From: Methanolobus vulcani
GTDB taxonomy: Archaea; Halobacteriota; Methanosarcinia; Methanosarcinales; Methanosarcinaceae
Reading direction: 5' to 3'
Assembly (NCBI RefSeq): GCF_900100715.1
Contig: NZ_FNCA01000001.1
Span: forward strand, 248,001-312,000
Length of the DNA stretch: 64,000 nt
Part shown: positions 48,193 to 57,739 of the stretch, in pieces
How positions within the stretch are numbered: the stretch's first letter is position 1
Layout: every line of letters begins with the position of its first letter
Translations under genes and position numbers: made by a program
Notes under the pieces: model-generated
Seen by the model: only the letters and a program-made list of their open reading frames with translations
Databases searched by the model: none
Told to the model about the DNA's origin: nothing

Positions 48193-48531
48193 ATGAACAT
48201 GCCCCAGGAATTAAAATTCACACTACTTCCACCTGCACAGGGCTCTGAATGCAGGTGGATGAACATAGACAGAAGAGGAATAAGAGTAGGAAAAGCCAGG
48301 GGCAAGGCGGAAGGTAACGTTCTTATAATCTATTCCATCAACATTTTCCCGGAATTTGAAGGCAAACATTACGGGAAAAGGACGATCGATTTGTTAAAAT
48401 CACAGTTCAACACCATTGTTGCGGACAGAGTAAGACCTACTGCAATTGGTTTCTGGGAAAAGATGGAATTTGTCAACAGAGGAGATGGCTCCTACATATT
48501 CATAAAAAATAGGTCTGTGCATAATTCCTAA
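48193..48531 (+). CDS. GNAT-like N-acetyltransferase domain protein
   Basis: The 112-residue protein has VLIIYSINIFPEFEGKHYGK, resembling GNAT motif A (the V-x-P-x-x-R/K-G-x-G/H region that binds acetyl-CoA), and a C-terminal VRPTAIGFWEKMEFV, matching motif B. It is a minimal GNAT and lies 28 bases after the cheR-like gene with GGAGAG before the ATG; the two are probably one operon. The acetyl acceptor is unknown. The N-terminal 40 residues are not typical, so the assignment is moderate. Confidence 0.65.
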   Translation: MNMPQELKFTLLPPAQGSECRWMNIDRRGIRVGKARGKAEGNVLIIYSINIFPEFEGKHYGKRTIDLLKSQFNTIVADRVRPTAIGFWEKMEFVNRGDGSYIFIKNRSVHNS

Positions 48532-48638
48532 GAATGTTACATTCCTACTATTAATTTCGTTTAATTCACCCTTCATTTTGCTGCTAATCCTGCTATTACT
48601 GGTAGAAACTTTTTAACTCTTGACACATATTTCTCAGT

Positions 48639-49892
48639 ATGGAAATTGAAGCTAAATTCCTCATATCTGAACGTGATACTTTTGAAAAGCTCAAAGGCAT
48701 TGAAACTGTTACCGGATTCAATCCGAAAAAGCCTGTTGATAAAGATTTCACTGATACCTATCTTGACACAATGGATATGGCAATTTATGCTTCCGGTTTT
48801 TCCTTCCGCTGCCGTGAAAAAGGTAGCAAAGTGACCTACACACTAAAATCACTTTCAACATCAAGCTCGCTTGTACACATGAGGGAAGAAGTTGAATTCA
48901 CACTTACTGAAAAGCTACCTGTAAAAGACTGGGATAATTGCGTTCTCAGGAAAAGAGTAATTGATATAATAGGCTCCGGAGAGCTATTCCCACTCTTTAC
49001 TGTAACACACAAAAGAACTGACATCCTGTTGAGCAGAGACCAGAGAAATGTTGCAGAGATGAGCTTTGATGATGTGGTCCTTACCTGCGAGAAAAGCGAG
49101 AAAAGCTATCTCGAACTGGAAGTTGAACTTACAGGTGATGGTACGGAAGCGGAAATGAACCAGATTGCTGAATATTTCAGAGATGACAGGGGACTGACTC
49201 CGGGAAGCAATTCAAAGTTTGATAATGGTCTTGAGCTTTTCATGGAGAATGTGAGGAAGAATGCCAGTATATTAAATTATGACATAAATATCGGAAGTAA
49301 AAATACCAAATATTCACCCCTTCAGGACATGATCGAGGAATATGGTATTGAAAGAGAACATGCAAGAAGAGTTGCAGAAAATTCCTACCGGCTTTTTAAA
49401 GATTTGAAAAATATACATCATGTGCGTAATGAGTTAATTCACACACTGAGAATAGCCTCAGTTGTTCATGATATTGGTGTCATGACCAATGTCAAGAACC
49501 ACCATAAGGCCGGGAGAGATATTCTCTCTGAGACATGTCCTGATGAACTTCCATACCCTTTATGTGCTTTCCTTCCATGGATGACATTCCTGCATAAGAA
49601 AAGAATAGACCGGAAAAAACTGGATAAACTGTCCCTGAAAAAGAAATTCTTATCACTTCCATCCCAGATGCAGGATGATATACTCAAACTTGCAGCCATA
49701 CTGAGAATGGCTGATGCTCTGGATTACAGCCGGATGGAAAGCAGAATATCAGAGATCGATCTCTCAAAAGAGGATATCATCGTCAAAATAGCCGGAAAAG
49801 GAGCCAGTATCGATGCCGACAGAGCAGACACAAAAGCTGACCTCTGGCGCCTTCTCTTTGAAAAAGATATATATTTCAGGGAAGATTACTGA
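48639..49892 (+). CDS. CYTH domain fused to an exopolyphosphatase-type HD domain
   Basis: The 417-residue protein starts MEIEAKFLI, the EIEAKF signature of CYTH triphosphate-tunnel enzymes; the domain runs to about residue 190, with basic and acidic strand residues pointing into the tunnel. The C-terminal half (about 225-415) matches the HD domain found at the end of long Ppx/GppA phosphatases (IASVVHDIGVM, HHKAGRDIL, RMADALDYS). CYTH proteins hydrolyse or bind tripolyphosphate and polyphosphate. The PPX gene at 61891 is a short form without this domain, so the two may act together. No Shine-Dalgarno site is seen; a short leader or leaderless mRNA is likely. Confidence 0.78.
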   Translation: MEIEAKFLISERDTFEKLKGIETVTGFNPKKPVDKDFTDTYLDTMDMAIYASGFSFRCREKGSKVTYTLKSLSTSSSLVHMREEVEFTLTEKLPVKDWDNCVLRKRVIDIIGSGELFPLFTVTHKRTDILLSRDQRNVAEMSFDDVVLTCEKSEKSYLELEVELTGDGTEAEMNQIAEYFRDDRGLTPGSNSKFDNGLELFMENVRKNASILNYDINIGSKNTKYSPLQDMIEEYGIEREHARRVAENSYRLFKDLKNIHHVRNELIHTLRIASVVHDIGVMTNVKNHHKAGRDILSETCPDELPYPLCAFLPWMTFLHKKRIDRKKLDKLSLKKKFLSLPSQMQDDILKLAAILRMADALDYSRMESRISEIDLSKEDIIVKIAGKGASIDADRADTKADLWRLLFEKDIYFREDY

Positions 49893-49909
49893 AACATGCA
49901 TCCCTAAGG

Positions 49910-49930
49910 TCATTTTATTTTCATTTAAAA
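49910..49930 (+). terminator. T-rich region between convergent genes
   Basis: CATTTTATTTTCATTT lies after the CYTH-HD stop and before the convergent histidine kinase end; it could terminate the plus-strand transcript. Confidence 0.35.
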
Positions 49931-49943
49931 TGTAGTGATAGCC

Positions 49944-52900
49944 CTACAAATCATTTCTCTGAATTGGTATCCTAATGGAGAAAGTGCTTCCTTCTCCTTC
50001 GTTGCTTTCAACATAGATTTTACCCGAATGCATCTCTATGTAATGTTTGGCAATAGCAAGCCCGAGTCCTGTTCCACCATGAGCACGGTTTACAAATGAA
50101 CTAACCTGTTTAAATGGGTCAAATATAGCTTTTTGCTGATCCAGAGGAATACCTATTCCATTATCACACACAGTTATCAGAACATTACCGTTCACTACTT
50201 TTGAATTTAGCTGCACTTTACCTTTTTCAGGTGTGAATTTGATAGCATTGCTAAGAAGATTATAGATTACCTGTTTGATCTTTAACTTATCAGCATTGAT
50301 TTCCAGTTTCTCAAATTCAATATTCATTTCAAAATCGTGCCCTTTCTCCTTAAAAAGAGGGTCCATCAATGATATGATCTCACACATCTCTTTGTGAAGA
50401 TCAATTCTTTCAGGCTTATATTCCATTCCACCAGATTCTATTTTTGAAATATCAAGAATATCATTGATCAATTCTAACAGATGGTTTCCACTTTTAAGAA
50501 TGTTGCAAACATAATGCGTTTGCCGTTCATTTAGATCTCCAAATAGTTTATCATTCAATACCTGTGAAAAACCGATTACTGAATTGAGTGGTGTGCGAAG
50601 TTCATGGCTCATATTTGCAATAAACTCTGATTTAATTTTATTTGACTCTTCAGCCAATGCTTTGCCTTGAAGAAGAGCCATTTCAGCTTGCTTCCTTTCA
50701 GTTATGTCAGTTAAGAACAACGTAAGCCCAATAATAGTTCCTTCATCATCTCTGAGAGGACTGTAAACATTCTCGTACCATTTTCTTTCAAGTAATGAAT
50801 CACCGTATTCTTCAACAATTGTGAAGGCTTCCCCTGCAAGCACCCTGTCAAAATTTGCTTTTGCCTTTTCTGCGTCTACGGGGTTTTTGATGTAATCCAG
50901 CATACTGAAGCCAATTTCGATTTTGGCACCCCATATATGTTCCATTGTCAGTTGATGATTCTCATTAAAAGTAATGTACTGATATTTTTTGTCAAGAGCA
51001 AATATGACAACATCCCTTGGACTTTCAATAACTTCCTGCAACAACTTATATGCATGCCTGTATTTCTGCTGGGCCTGTTTCAGCATTTCTTCGGCTTTCT
51101 TTCTGTCAGTAATATCCCTACAAACACAAAAAGAGAGTTTCTGACCATCAATAATTGCTCCGTTCGAACTAACTTCTACATTGATTAAAGTCCCATTTTT
51201 ACGACGATGGCATGTTTCAAATGTAAGTCCTGATTCATCAACGTCCTTTATTACCTGAATTACCTCTTCAGGTGTCCAAATATGTTCCCAGTCCCATACG
51301 TGTAACTTAGCAATTTCATCCAGAGAATACCCCAGCATATCCGCAAATTTCTGATTAGCCTCAACAACTTCACCTTTGCCGTTGACAACAACGATCCCAT
51401 CGTTTGATTGTTCAACAAGTATGTTCTTTCTGATACGTTCTTCTTCGATTTTCTTCTCAGCTCTCTTTTTCTCTGTAATGTCTGAATGGGTTCCATACAT
51501 GAGAAGAGGATTGCCAACTTCATCCCACTCTATAACCTTGCCACGGTCAAGCACCCATATCCAATCGCCACTCTTGTGTCGCATGCGTGCTTCAGTTTCA
51601 TAATATTCCAAAACACCTGTAAAATGTTTATTAAGGATTATTTCTGCTTTCCTCATATCCACAGGATGAATCAGCTTCCTCCATGTGTGAATATCAAGTG
51701 GAGTCAGTTCATCAAGTGTATAACCTACTATTTCAGCCCAGCGTTCATTGAATGAAGTTTCACCAGTCTGTATGTTCCATTCCCATGTTCCGACATTCGT
51801 ACCTTCAATGATATTCGCAAGACGCTTGCGTTCTTCTAAGACTGCCTTTTCTGCTTGTTTTCTTTCAGAAATGTCCCTGCCAACACCTATAACTCCTATG
51901 ACTTTGCCACTGGAATCACGCATAGGACTTTTGATAGTTTCCAGATATTCTTTGTGGCCGTCATACGCATAAGTTATGAGTTCTTCATTAACCGATGGTC
52001 TTCCAGCTTCCAGTGCCTCAATATCCTTTTGCCTGAATAAATCTGCAAGTTCTTTATCGACAAAATCATAATCGGTCTTTCCAATAATTTCTTCTTCTTT
52101 TGCACCAAAGAAACGTTCAAATTTAGCATTACATGAAAGATAACTTCCATTGGCATCCTTTAGCCATACAAGATCAGGAATAGTATCTATCAAAGTACGC
52201 AGTTGTCCTTCACTATTTCTTAGTGCTATCTCTGCATTTTTACGTTCAGTTATGTCAATTGTTGTTGCCATTACCCTTTCTACGCCGTTGATTAGCACAG
52301 GGCTTAGTCGAACAAACTCCCAAAAATGTTCTCCATTTGCTTTTCTATTAAACCACTCAAACTCTTGCTGTCCTTCGGATGCAGTTTTATGTATCCATTC
52401 AAGTGCATCGCTAAAGGAATATGGAGAATCAGCCCAGAACTCATTTGCTTTTAATTGTTCTAAAGAAGAAAAACCATACATTTCATAGGTTTTCGGGTTA
52501 GCATCGATTATCTCTCCGCTTTCCTTGTCATGTATTATTATTGAAATAGGTGCTTCTGTGAAAAGAGTTCTATATTGCACCTCTCTTTCAAGAATAGCTT
52601 TTTCCGCTTCCTTACGTTCAGTGACGTCTTGAAATACAGTTGCAAAACAATTTTTATCAACTTTATAGGCATTAATACTGTAATGCTTATTCAATGATGG
52701 TGAAAATGTTTCAAAATTAGTAGGAGTACCTGTGAGCACAACGTTTCCATATGTATTTATTAAGGTTGATTCTTCAACACCAGGAAGAACTTCAGTAATA
52801 GGCTTCCCAATGATATCATTTACATTCAGTCCAGTATGTTTTTCGAATGATTCATTTGCATCAAGGAAGATGTAATCAATTGGCTTACCATTGTCATCGA

Positions 52901-53885
52901 AAATAACTTTATGGATTGCCACGCCACTAATATCGTTTTCAAAAAGTCCCCTGAATTTTTGTTCACTTTCTTTTAGTGCATTCTCAGCTCCTATCTTTCC
53001 TATGATATTCCATACGGAATCCATAAGTAAAGTAAGCTGTAGGGCATCGTTATCAGTATAATCTGATTCTTTGTTGGCAACTCCGACAACGGCAACGGTT
53101 TTGTTGTTCTTAAAAATTGGTACAGTCATGAACTTATGAAGTTTGACATGTCCTTGCGGGTAGCCTTTTTTCAACGGATTTGAAGCATGGAAATCATTTA
53201 CAATTATCGTTTTACGTTGCCTGACAACTTCCCCCCATATGCCCGTTTCTTTAAGATCATATATTGTCTGAGGTTCTGTTATCTCACATTCTTTCATTAC
53301 ATCTTTAGACCATGTGTTTAAAGTGAACTGTTCTTTTTTCTCACTATAATAGTAAATGTAACCAAATTTACTATTAGTAAGTTTAATAGCTTCATTGAGT
53401 GTAAAATCAAGGAATTCCTGGATAGAATCATGTCTAGAACCCAGAATCTCAAGGATACTTCTCAATCTGGCTTCCTCAAAATCGAGCTCTTCTCCCATTT
53501 CTTTAGTTATAGTAATGTCATGAACTATAAAAGAAAGCAGGATTTTATCTTCGGTTTTGATAGGAATAACACAAGTTTCAACATCATGGATGCTATGGTC
53601 CTGCAATCGATGTTTAAAAAGAAAATGATTTTTAATTCCCTGTTTTGCTTTAGACAGTTCTGTTTTTAGCTTTTGTTCAGGTAATGTATCAATCTGGCTC
53701 ATTTTCTTTTGTCTAAGCTCTACGCATGACCAGCCATAGTAATTAGAAGCAGCATTATTAGCATCAACAATATCCAGGCTATCAGGATCAATGCTTAACA
53801 TCACAACATAATCATTAGCGAATAGCTGTGCATAGTCTATTGTTTCATCCTGAATGCATCTAGAAGAGATGTTATTGTTTTGCAT
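49944..53885 (-). CDS. Soluble multi-PAS/GAF hybrid-type sensor histidine kinase
   Basis: The 1313-residue kinase has no membrane segment. By eye the order is PAS (about 15-125), GAF (150-310, [30 protein letters not shown]), six further PAS domains (about 315-1070; several end in ITERK), HisKA with SHELRTPLN (His1094) and a HATPase domain with N-box [16 protein letters not shown] and [13 protein letters not shown]. No receiver domain follows, and no response regulator lies in the window. It would autophosphorylate in response to small ligands, redox or light-type cofactors; none can be named. The leader carries TATTTATAAAT near 53950. Confidence 0.88.
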   Translation of the reverse strand: MQNNNISSRCIQDETIDYAQLFANDYVVMLSIDPDSLDIVDANNAASNYYGWSCVELRQKKMSQIDTLPEQKLKTELSKAKQGIKNHFLFKHRLQDHSIHDVETCVIPIKTEDKILLSFIVHDITITKEMGEELDFEEARLRSILEILGSRHDSIQEFLDFTLNEAIKLTNSKFGYIYYYSEKKEQFTLNTWSKDVMKECEITEPQTIYDLKETGIWGEVVRQRKTIIVNDFHASNPLKKGYPQGHVKLHKFMTVPIFKNNKTVAVVGVANKESDYTDNDALQLTLLMDSVWNIIGKIGAENALKESEQKFRGLFENDISGVAIHKVIFDDNGKPIDYIFLDANESFEKHTGLNVNDIIGKPITEVLPGVEESTLINTYGNVVLTGTPTNFETFSPSLNKHYSINAYKVDKNCFATVFQDVTERKEAEKAILEREVQYRTLFTEAPISIIIHDKESGEIIDANPKTYEMYGFSSLEQLKANEFWADSPYSFSDALEWIHKTASEGQQEFEWFNRKANGEHFWEFVRLSPVLINGVERVMATTIDITERKNAEIALRNSEGQLRTLIDTIPDLVWLKDANGSYLSCNAKFERFFGAKEEEIIGKTDYDFVDKELADLFRQKDIEALEAGRPSVNEELITYAYDGHKEYLETIKSPMRDSSGKVIGVIGVGRDISERKQAEKAVLEERKRLANIIEGTNVGTWEWNIQTGETSFNERWAEIVGYTLDELTPLDIHTWRKLIHPVDMRKAEIILNKHFTGVLEYYETEARMRHKSGDWIWVLDRGKVIEWDEVGNPLLMYGTHSDITEKKRAEKKIEEERIRKNILVEQSNDGIVVVNGKGEVVEANQKFADMLGYSLDEIAKLHVWDWEHIWTPEEVIQVIKDVDESGLTFETCHRRKNGTLINVEVSSNGAIIDGQKLSFCVCRDITDRKKAEEMLKQAQQKYRHAYKLLQEVIESPRDVVIFALDKKYQYITFNENHQLTMEHIWGAKIEIGFSMLDYIKNPVDAEKAKANFDRVLAGEAFTIVEEYGDSLLERKWYENVYSPLRDDEGTIIGLTLFLTDITERKQAEMALLQGKALAEESNKIKSEFIANMSHELRTPLNSVIGFSQVLNDKLFGDLNERQTHYVCNILKSGNHLLELINDILDISKIESGGMEYKPERIDLHKEMCEIISLMDPLFKEKGHDFEMNIEFEKLEINADKLKIKQVIYNLLSNAIKFTPEKGKVQLNSKVVNGNVLITVCDNGIGIPLDQQKAIFDPFKQVSSFVNRAHGGTGLGLAIAKHYIEMHSGKIYVESNEGEGSTFSIRIPIQRNDL

Positions 53886-54306
53886 TATAACCCTTTGTTG
53901 ATAGCTTTGAAAATCAATAGTTGTTTAGTCGTTTGAACATCGCAATATACATTTATAAATGGTAAATATGTTATGCAACTTTTGCACACTAATATAATAC
54001 ACCATATTATATAACCAAGAGTATTTAATAGTGTTCAGGCTATGATATGATCTAAATAATTGAGAGATTTAATTTTTGTAGCAATTGCAATATTAATAGC
54101 TCCTTCATTTCCAGTGCAAAATATACTACTTTTCTATTTTAGTATAATTTTGAAAAGTAGTGATTTGTCTGTATTTATTTCAAAAGCAAGTTGAAAGTTA
54201 TTCTCAATAAATACTCCGTAAACTCATCAAGCAAGATACATGATATATACAAAATAAAACGGAAACTATATTTCCAGGGAATTAAAATGAACGCTGATGG
54301 GGAAGA
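53886..54306 (-). promoter_or_regulatory. 421-base intergenic region with kinase promoter and a 10-bp hairpin
   Basis: ATTTATAAAT (53951-53960) is a TATA-like box, about 25 bases from the expected start of the kinase transcript and about 65 bases from its ATG. Further on, ACTACTTTTC (54125-54134) and GAAAAGTAGT (54152-54161) form a perfect 10-bp stem with a 17-base loop. Read on the minus strand this lies downstream of ppk2 and could stabilise or end that transcript, though no long T run follows at once. No gene was seen. Confidence 0.4.
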
Positions 54307-55809
54307 TTACTGAAGTCCTCGTTCCCTCAGTTCATTTTCAATACGCTCAATGACCGTGTTCATAATCTTTATCCTGGAATAATACTTGTCATTGGACTCC
54401 ACAATGGTCCAGGGTGCCCATGAAGTACTGGTCTTCTTCAGCATCTCGTCAGCAGCATCAAGGTAAAGATTCCACTTCTCGCGATTGCGCCAGTCATCTG
54501 GGGTGATCTTCCATTGTTTATACTCAACTTTTTCACGCTGTTTGAACCTTTTTAACTGCTCATCCTTATCAATGTGCATCCAGAACTTGATAATTATAGT
54601 ACCGTAATTGGAGAGCGTTTCTTCAAATTCATTGATCTCCCTGTAGGCACGTTTCCATTCCTCAACATTACAGAGGTCCTCGACTCTCTCAACCAGCACT
54701 CTTCCGTACCAGCTCCTGTCATATATTCCTATATGACCCGCTTCAGGGATCTGGTTGTAGAATCTCCACAGGTAATGACGTCGAAGTTCATCGGGAGTGG
54801 GAACTCCTATAGGACTTACCTGGTAAAGTCTGGGATTAAGCTCTTTAACAAGCCTTCTGATACCTCCTCCCTTACCTGAGGCATCCCAGCCCTCAAATAC
54901 AGCAATAAGTGGTATCCTGTTTCTGAAAAGGTCATACTGGAGCCTTTTAAGCTTTTTCTGACATTTTTTCTTTTCTTTCTTATATTCTTCGTTAGTGAGG
55001 TTCTTGTCAAGATCAATTTTTTCCAGTATAGAAGACTCGATATTAGGAATGATACAATTATCCTTTTTCTGATTTTGTTCTATTAGTGCCTTGTTTTCAA
55101 AATCCTGAACCTTGTATTCAATAGATTCTATGACCTTTGCCAGGACTTTTACGGTTGCAAAATTCTTATCATCAGCTTCCACAATGGTCCATGGAGCAGA
55201 GGCACGATCGGTTTTTTCAAGAATTCCCTCAATAAGCGGCAGATATTTGTCATAACCGTTAAGATAATCCCGTTCTTCCTCTTCAATAATGAACTGGGGA
55301 ACTCCTGTATCCTTCATCTCCTTGTATCTTTTGTCCTGTTCATCCTTGCTGATATGCAAGAACAGTTTGACCATAAGATAACCACCGTCAGTGAGCTGCC
55401 TTTCAAAATATGTAAGTCCTTCAAGACATTTGTTCATGTCTTTGTTGGTCTTACCTTTCTTGTTATGTTCAATGATAATTCTGCGATACCAGCTTCTGTC
55501 AAAAATTACCATTCTGCCTTTTTCCGGGATCTTTGTCCAGAAACGCCATAAAAGAGGCTTCTGCTCTTCCTGATAACACGGTCTTCCGGTGGTGTGCAGG
55601 TTAAAACCCATTGGACTTAAGGTCAGAAGGAACCTGTTAATTATCTCAGACATACCTGAAGCATGCCAGCCTTCAAAAACAATAATTATCGGAATATCCA
55701 TTTTCCAGGCTTTTCGCTGTAGTTCTCCCATTCGAATTTTCAGGTCTTCCATTAGCGTTTTATACTCATCCTTTGGAAGGGTTTTGGTAAGATCTACATT
55801 TTCAAGCAT
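54307..55809 (-). CDS. Two-domain polyphosphate kinase 2 (polyphosphate:AMP phosphotransferase type)
   Basis: From the ATG at 55809 the protein has 500 residues and two PPK2 domains. The C-terminal one has an intact Walker A, FEGWDASGKGG (Lys313), and YDRSWYGRVLVER. The N-terminal one reads FEGWHASGMSE, with Met53 where the Lys should be, and FDRSWYRR. In two-domain PPK2 enzymes the C-terminal domain is the active one; they phosphorylate AMP to ADP with polyphosphate. A TATA-like ACTATATATAC (55839-55849) about 25 bases upstream supports this start; a longer frame to 55926 is unlikely. Confidence 0.88.
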   Translation of the reverse strand: MLENVDLTKTLPKDEYKTLMEDLKIRMGELQRKAWKMDIPIIIVFEGWHASGMSEIINRFLLTLSPMGFNLHTTGRPCYQEEQKPLLWRFWTKIPEKGRMVIFDRSWYRRIIIEHNKKGKTNKDMNKCLEGLTYFERQLTDGGYLMVKLFLHISKDEQDKRYKEMKDTGVPQFIIEEEERDYLNGYDKYLPLIEGILEKTDRASAPWTIVEADDKNFATVKVLAKVIESIEYKVQDFENKALIEQNQKKDNCIIPNIESSILEKIDLDKNLTNEEYKKEKKKCQKKLKRLQYDLFRNRIPLIAVFEGWDASGKGGGIRRLVKELNPRLYQVSPIGVPTPDELRRHYLWRFYNQIPEAGHIGIYDRSWYGRVLVERVEDLCNVEEWKRAYREINEFEETLSNYGTIIIKFWMHIDKDEQLKRFKQREKVEYKQWKITPDDWRNREKWNLYLDAADEMLKKTSTSWAPWTIVESNDKYYSRIKIMNTVIERIENELRERGLQ

Positions 55810-55876
55810 AGTATCATCATAATTATGGTTTATCTTTGTATATATAGTTATATTGATACGAATTTGGTATAAATTA

Positions 55877-57151
55877 TCAGATATAGAAGCTCCATACCAG
55901 CAAAGTGACCGTTCCAACCAGTGCAATCACTATGAAAGATAATACCGCTGTTCTGAAAAACTCCGGTGAACCACTTACCTTGATATACAATGGCTTGTTG
56001 AGGGTGCTTACAAGACCTGCAAGTATAGCCGTTATGCCGGCAGTGTGATAGGAAATATTACCTGAGAAAGCAAGGGCTGCAACGGAAGCAGTAACTGCCG
56101 AGCTGCTGACTATTCCACCCAGTGCCGTTATGTAGGTTCCTTCGGCTCCTCCATATACATTTGCATAATTTGCGATAATTAAGAGTATTGTAAAAACGGC
56201 ACCGAACTTGAATGCCGGACCAAGGGCAAAAGGTGATCCTATTTCGATACTTTCCTGAGGATTTAATGTCTTTTTCCATTTAATCGCCACAAATGTAAGA
56301 GCAACTATTCCCATTATGATGAAAGGAGGGGCCATAATGGAAGCGGTCTGAGCGGTTGGGTCTGCTATCAGCGCAATTATGGTGTTACTGATTATCATGG
56401 ATACAACTGCCAGTAAGGAGCCTATATGAACAGAATCTTTTAACAAAGGACCTTTTTTTGACAGACCTGCAAGAGCTGCAACTGTTGCTTCACTGCTTAT
56501 GAATCCTCCAAAAAAGCCAGAGTAAGGGATACCACCTTTTGGACCCATTTTTTTCAGGGATACATAACTTACAAAACTAATGAAAGAAACAAGTACAACA
56601 ATAAGTATGGATTGTTTCAGATTTATTATTCCAAAGATAGGTTCTTCTGGCATTACCGGATACAGCACAAAGGCAACTGCAAGAAATTTAAGTGCGCTGC
56701 TTATGTCTTCATCTGAGAGATGCTCTGCAAATGAATGAAGTGGTTTTTTCTCAATGAGCAGGAATGTCATTAGAAGTCCTGTAACTATGGCTATCAGATA
56801 GAATCCTTCAGCTACAATAACTCCGAGCAGATATGTACAGAATAACGCAATAGCTGTTGTAAGGCCGGATTTTCCCTTGATGATGTTGACAAGATATACA
56901 ATGGATGCAGAAGCAAATAATACCAGTAATGTTGTCAGTACGAGTATCCACATACCTATATAATCAACCAGGAATGTTGCAAGAGTACCGGCAATACACG
57001 TAATGGAAAATGTCCTCACACCTGCAAATATTTTTTTATCTGAACGCCAGTGTTCTCTTTCAAGACCTACAAGTACACCTATTGCCATTGAAAGTATGAT
57101 TTTTTCAAGTATAATAGCATATAATGGATCAAGAGCCCACTGAACATTCAT
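55877..57151 (-). CDS. MgtC/SapB and DUF4010 membrane protein
   Basis: The protein of about 424 residues has some twelve hydrophobic segments. The N-terminal third is MgtC-like (KIILSMAIGVLVGLEREHW, GVRTFSITCIAG), and the rest resembles the DUF4010 permease-like domain (GFFGGFISSEATVAALAG, GGIVSSSAVTASVAALA). Proteins of this build are predicted ion transporters, often linked to Mg2+ or phosphate homeostasis, but the substrate is not established. It precedes ppk2 on the same strand by about 67 bases. The start is uncertain: GGGAGAA lies before a GTG at 57160 and the ATG at 57151; a TTG at 57175 is also in frame. Confidence 0.75.
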   Translation of the reverse strand: MNVQWALDPLYAIILEKIILSMAIGVLVGLEREHWRSDKKIFAGVRTFSITCIAGTLATFLVDYIGMWILVLTTLLVLFASASIVYLVNIIKGKSGLTTAIALFCTYLLGVIVAEGFYLIAIVTGLLMTFLLIEKKPLHSFAEHLSDEDISSALKFLAVAFVLYPVMPEEPIFGIINLKQSILIVVLVSFISFVSYVSLKKMGPKGGIPYSGFFGGFISSEATVAALAGLSKKGPLLKDSVHIGSLLAVVSMIISNTIIALIADPTAQTASIMAPPFIIMGIVALTFVAIKWKKTLNPQESIEIGSPFALGPAFKFGAVFTILLIIANYANVYGGAEGTYITALGGIVSSSAVTASVAALAFSGNISYHTAGITAILAGLVSTLNKPLYIKVSGSPEFFRTAVLSFIVIALVGTVTLLVWSFYI

Positions 57152-57314
57152 AGCGATCACGTTTCTCCCAAACAACTGAATGGCATATGCGATTTCAACT
57201 TCTGTACAGGTATTATAGTAATCAAATAATTAATAACGCAGCATTCTAAGTATATCATATTCACTGTATATACTTTTATACCTTCTAAACCCATTAGTAA
57301 TGGGGACTGATATC

Positions 57315-57659
57315 ATGCCATGGGTCAATAAAAAGAAATGTGTGTCATGTAAGAAGTGCGTTAAGAAATGCCCGGTGGACGCCATTGAAATGGTAAAAGG
57401 TAAAGCCCTTATCGAAGAAGACAAATGCATCAATTGTGGAAAATGCATAAAGATCTGCCCGGTCAAAGCGATTCTGAAGGACAAGGACATCATAGATTTC
57501 ACCATTGATTCAAATGTAAAAGCTGCAAAAGCATCAATTTCAAATTACAAGGGTAAAAAAGCAAAGAAACGCGCCATAAAAAGTCAGATGAGGCAACTGA
57601 AGCGCCAGCAAAAGATCTTTCAGGGAACAATGAAAAAATTAAAGCGCATCAAACTTTAA
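57315..57659 (+). CDS. Two-[4Fe-4S] ferredoxin-like protein with basic tail
   Basis: From the ATG at 57315 the protein has 114 residues. Two complete 4Fe-4S motifs (CVSCKKCVKKCPVDAIEM and CINCGKCIKICPVKAI) fill the first 60 residues. The rest is a lysine- and arginine-rich helix (KGKKAKKRAIKSQMRQLK), which is unusual for a ferredoxin and suggests binding to nucleic acid, ribosomes or polyanions such as polyphosphate. An upstream in-frame ATG at 57300 adds MGTDI. A TATA-like CTTTTATAC (about 57268-57276) precedes it. It lies between MgtC/ppk2 (minus strand) and the CHAD gene. Confidence 0.75.
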   Translation: MPWVNKKKCVSCKKCVKKCPVDAIEMVKGKALIEEDKCINCGKCIKICPVKAILKDKDIIDFTIDSNVKAAKASISNYKGKKAKKRAIKSQMRQLKRQQKIFQGTMKKLKRIKL

Positions 57660-57739
57660 TTATTGAAAGACAATATTGTAACAATACAAAATTCCAGGCA
57701 GAGTATTATTAATAATTGGAGATTGTCAGGGGGAGAACA

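Noticed and set aside
55810-55926. 39-residue N-terminal extension of PPK2
   Set aside because: Contains the TATA-like promoter element and overlaps the end of the MgtC/DUF4010 gene; the 500-residue form fits the two-domain family.
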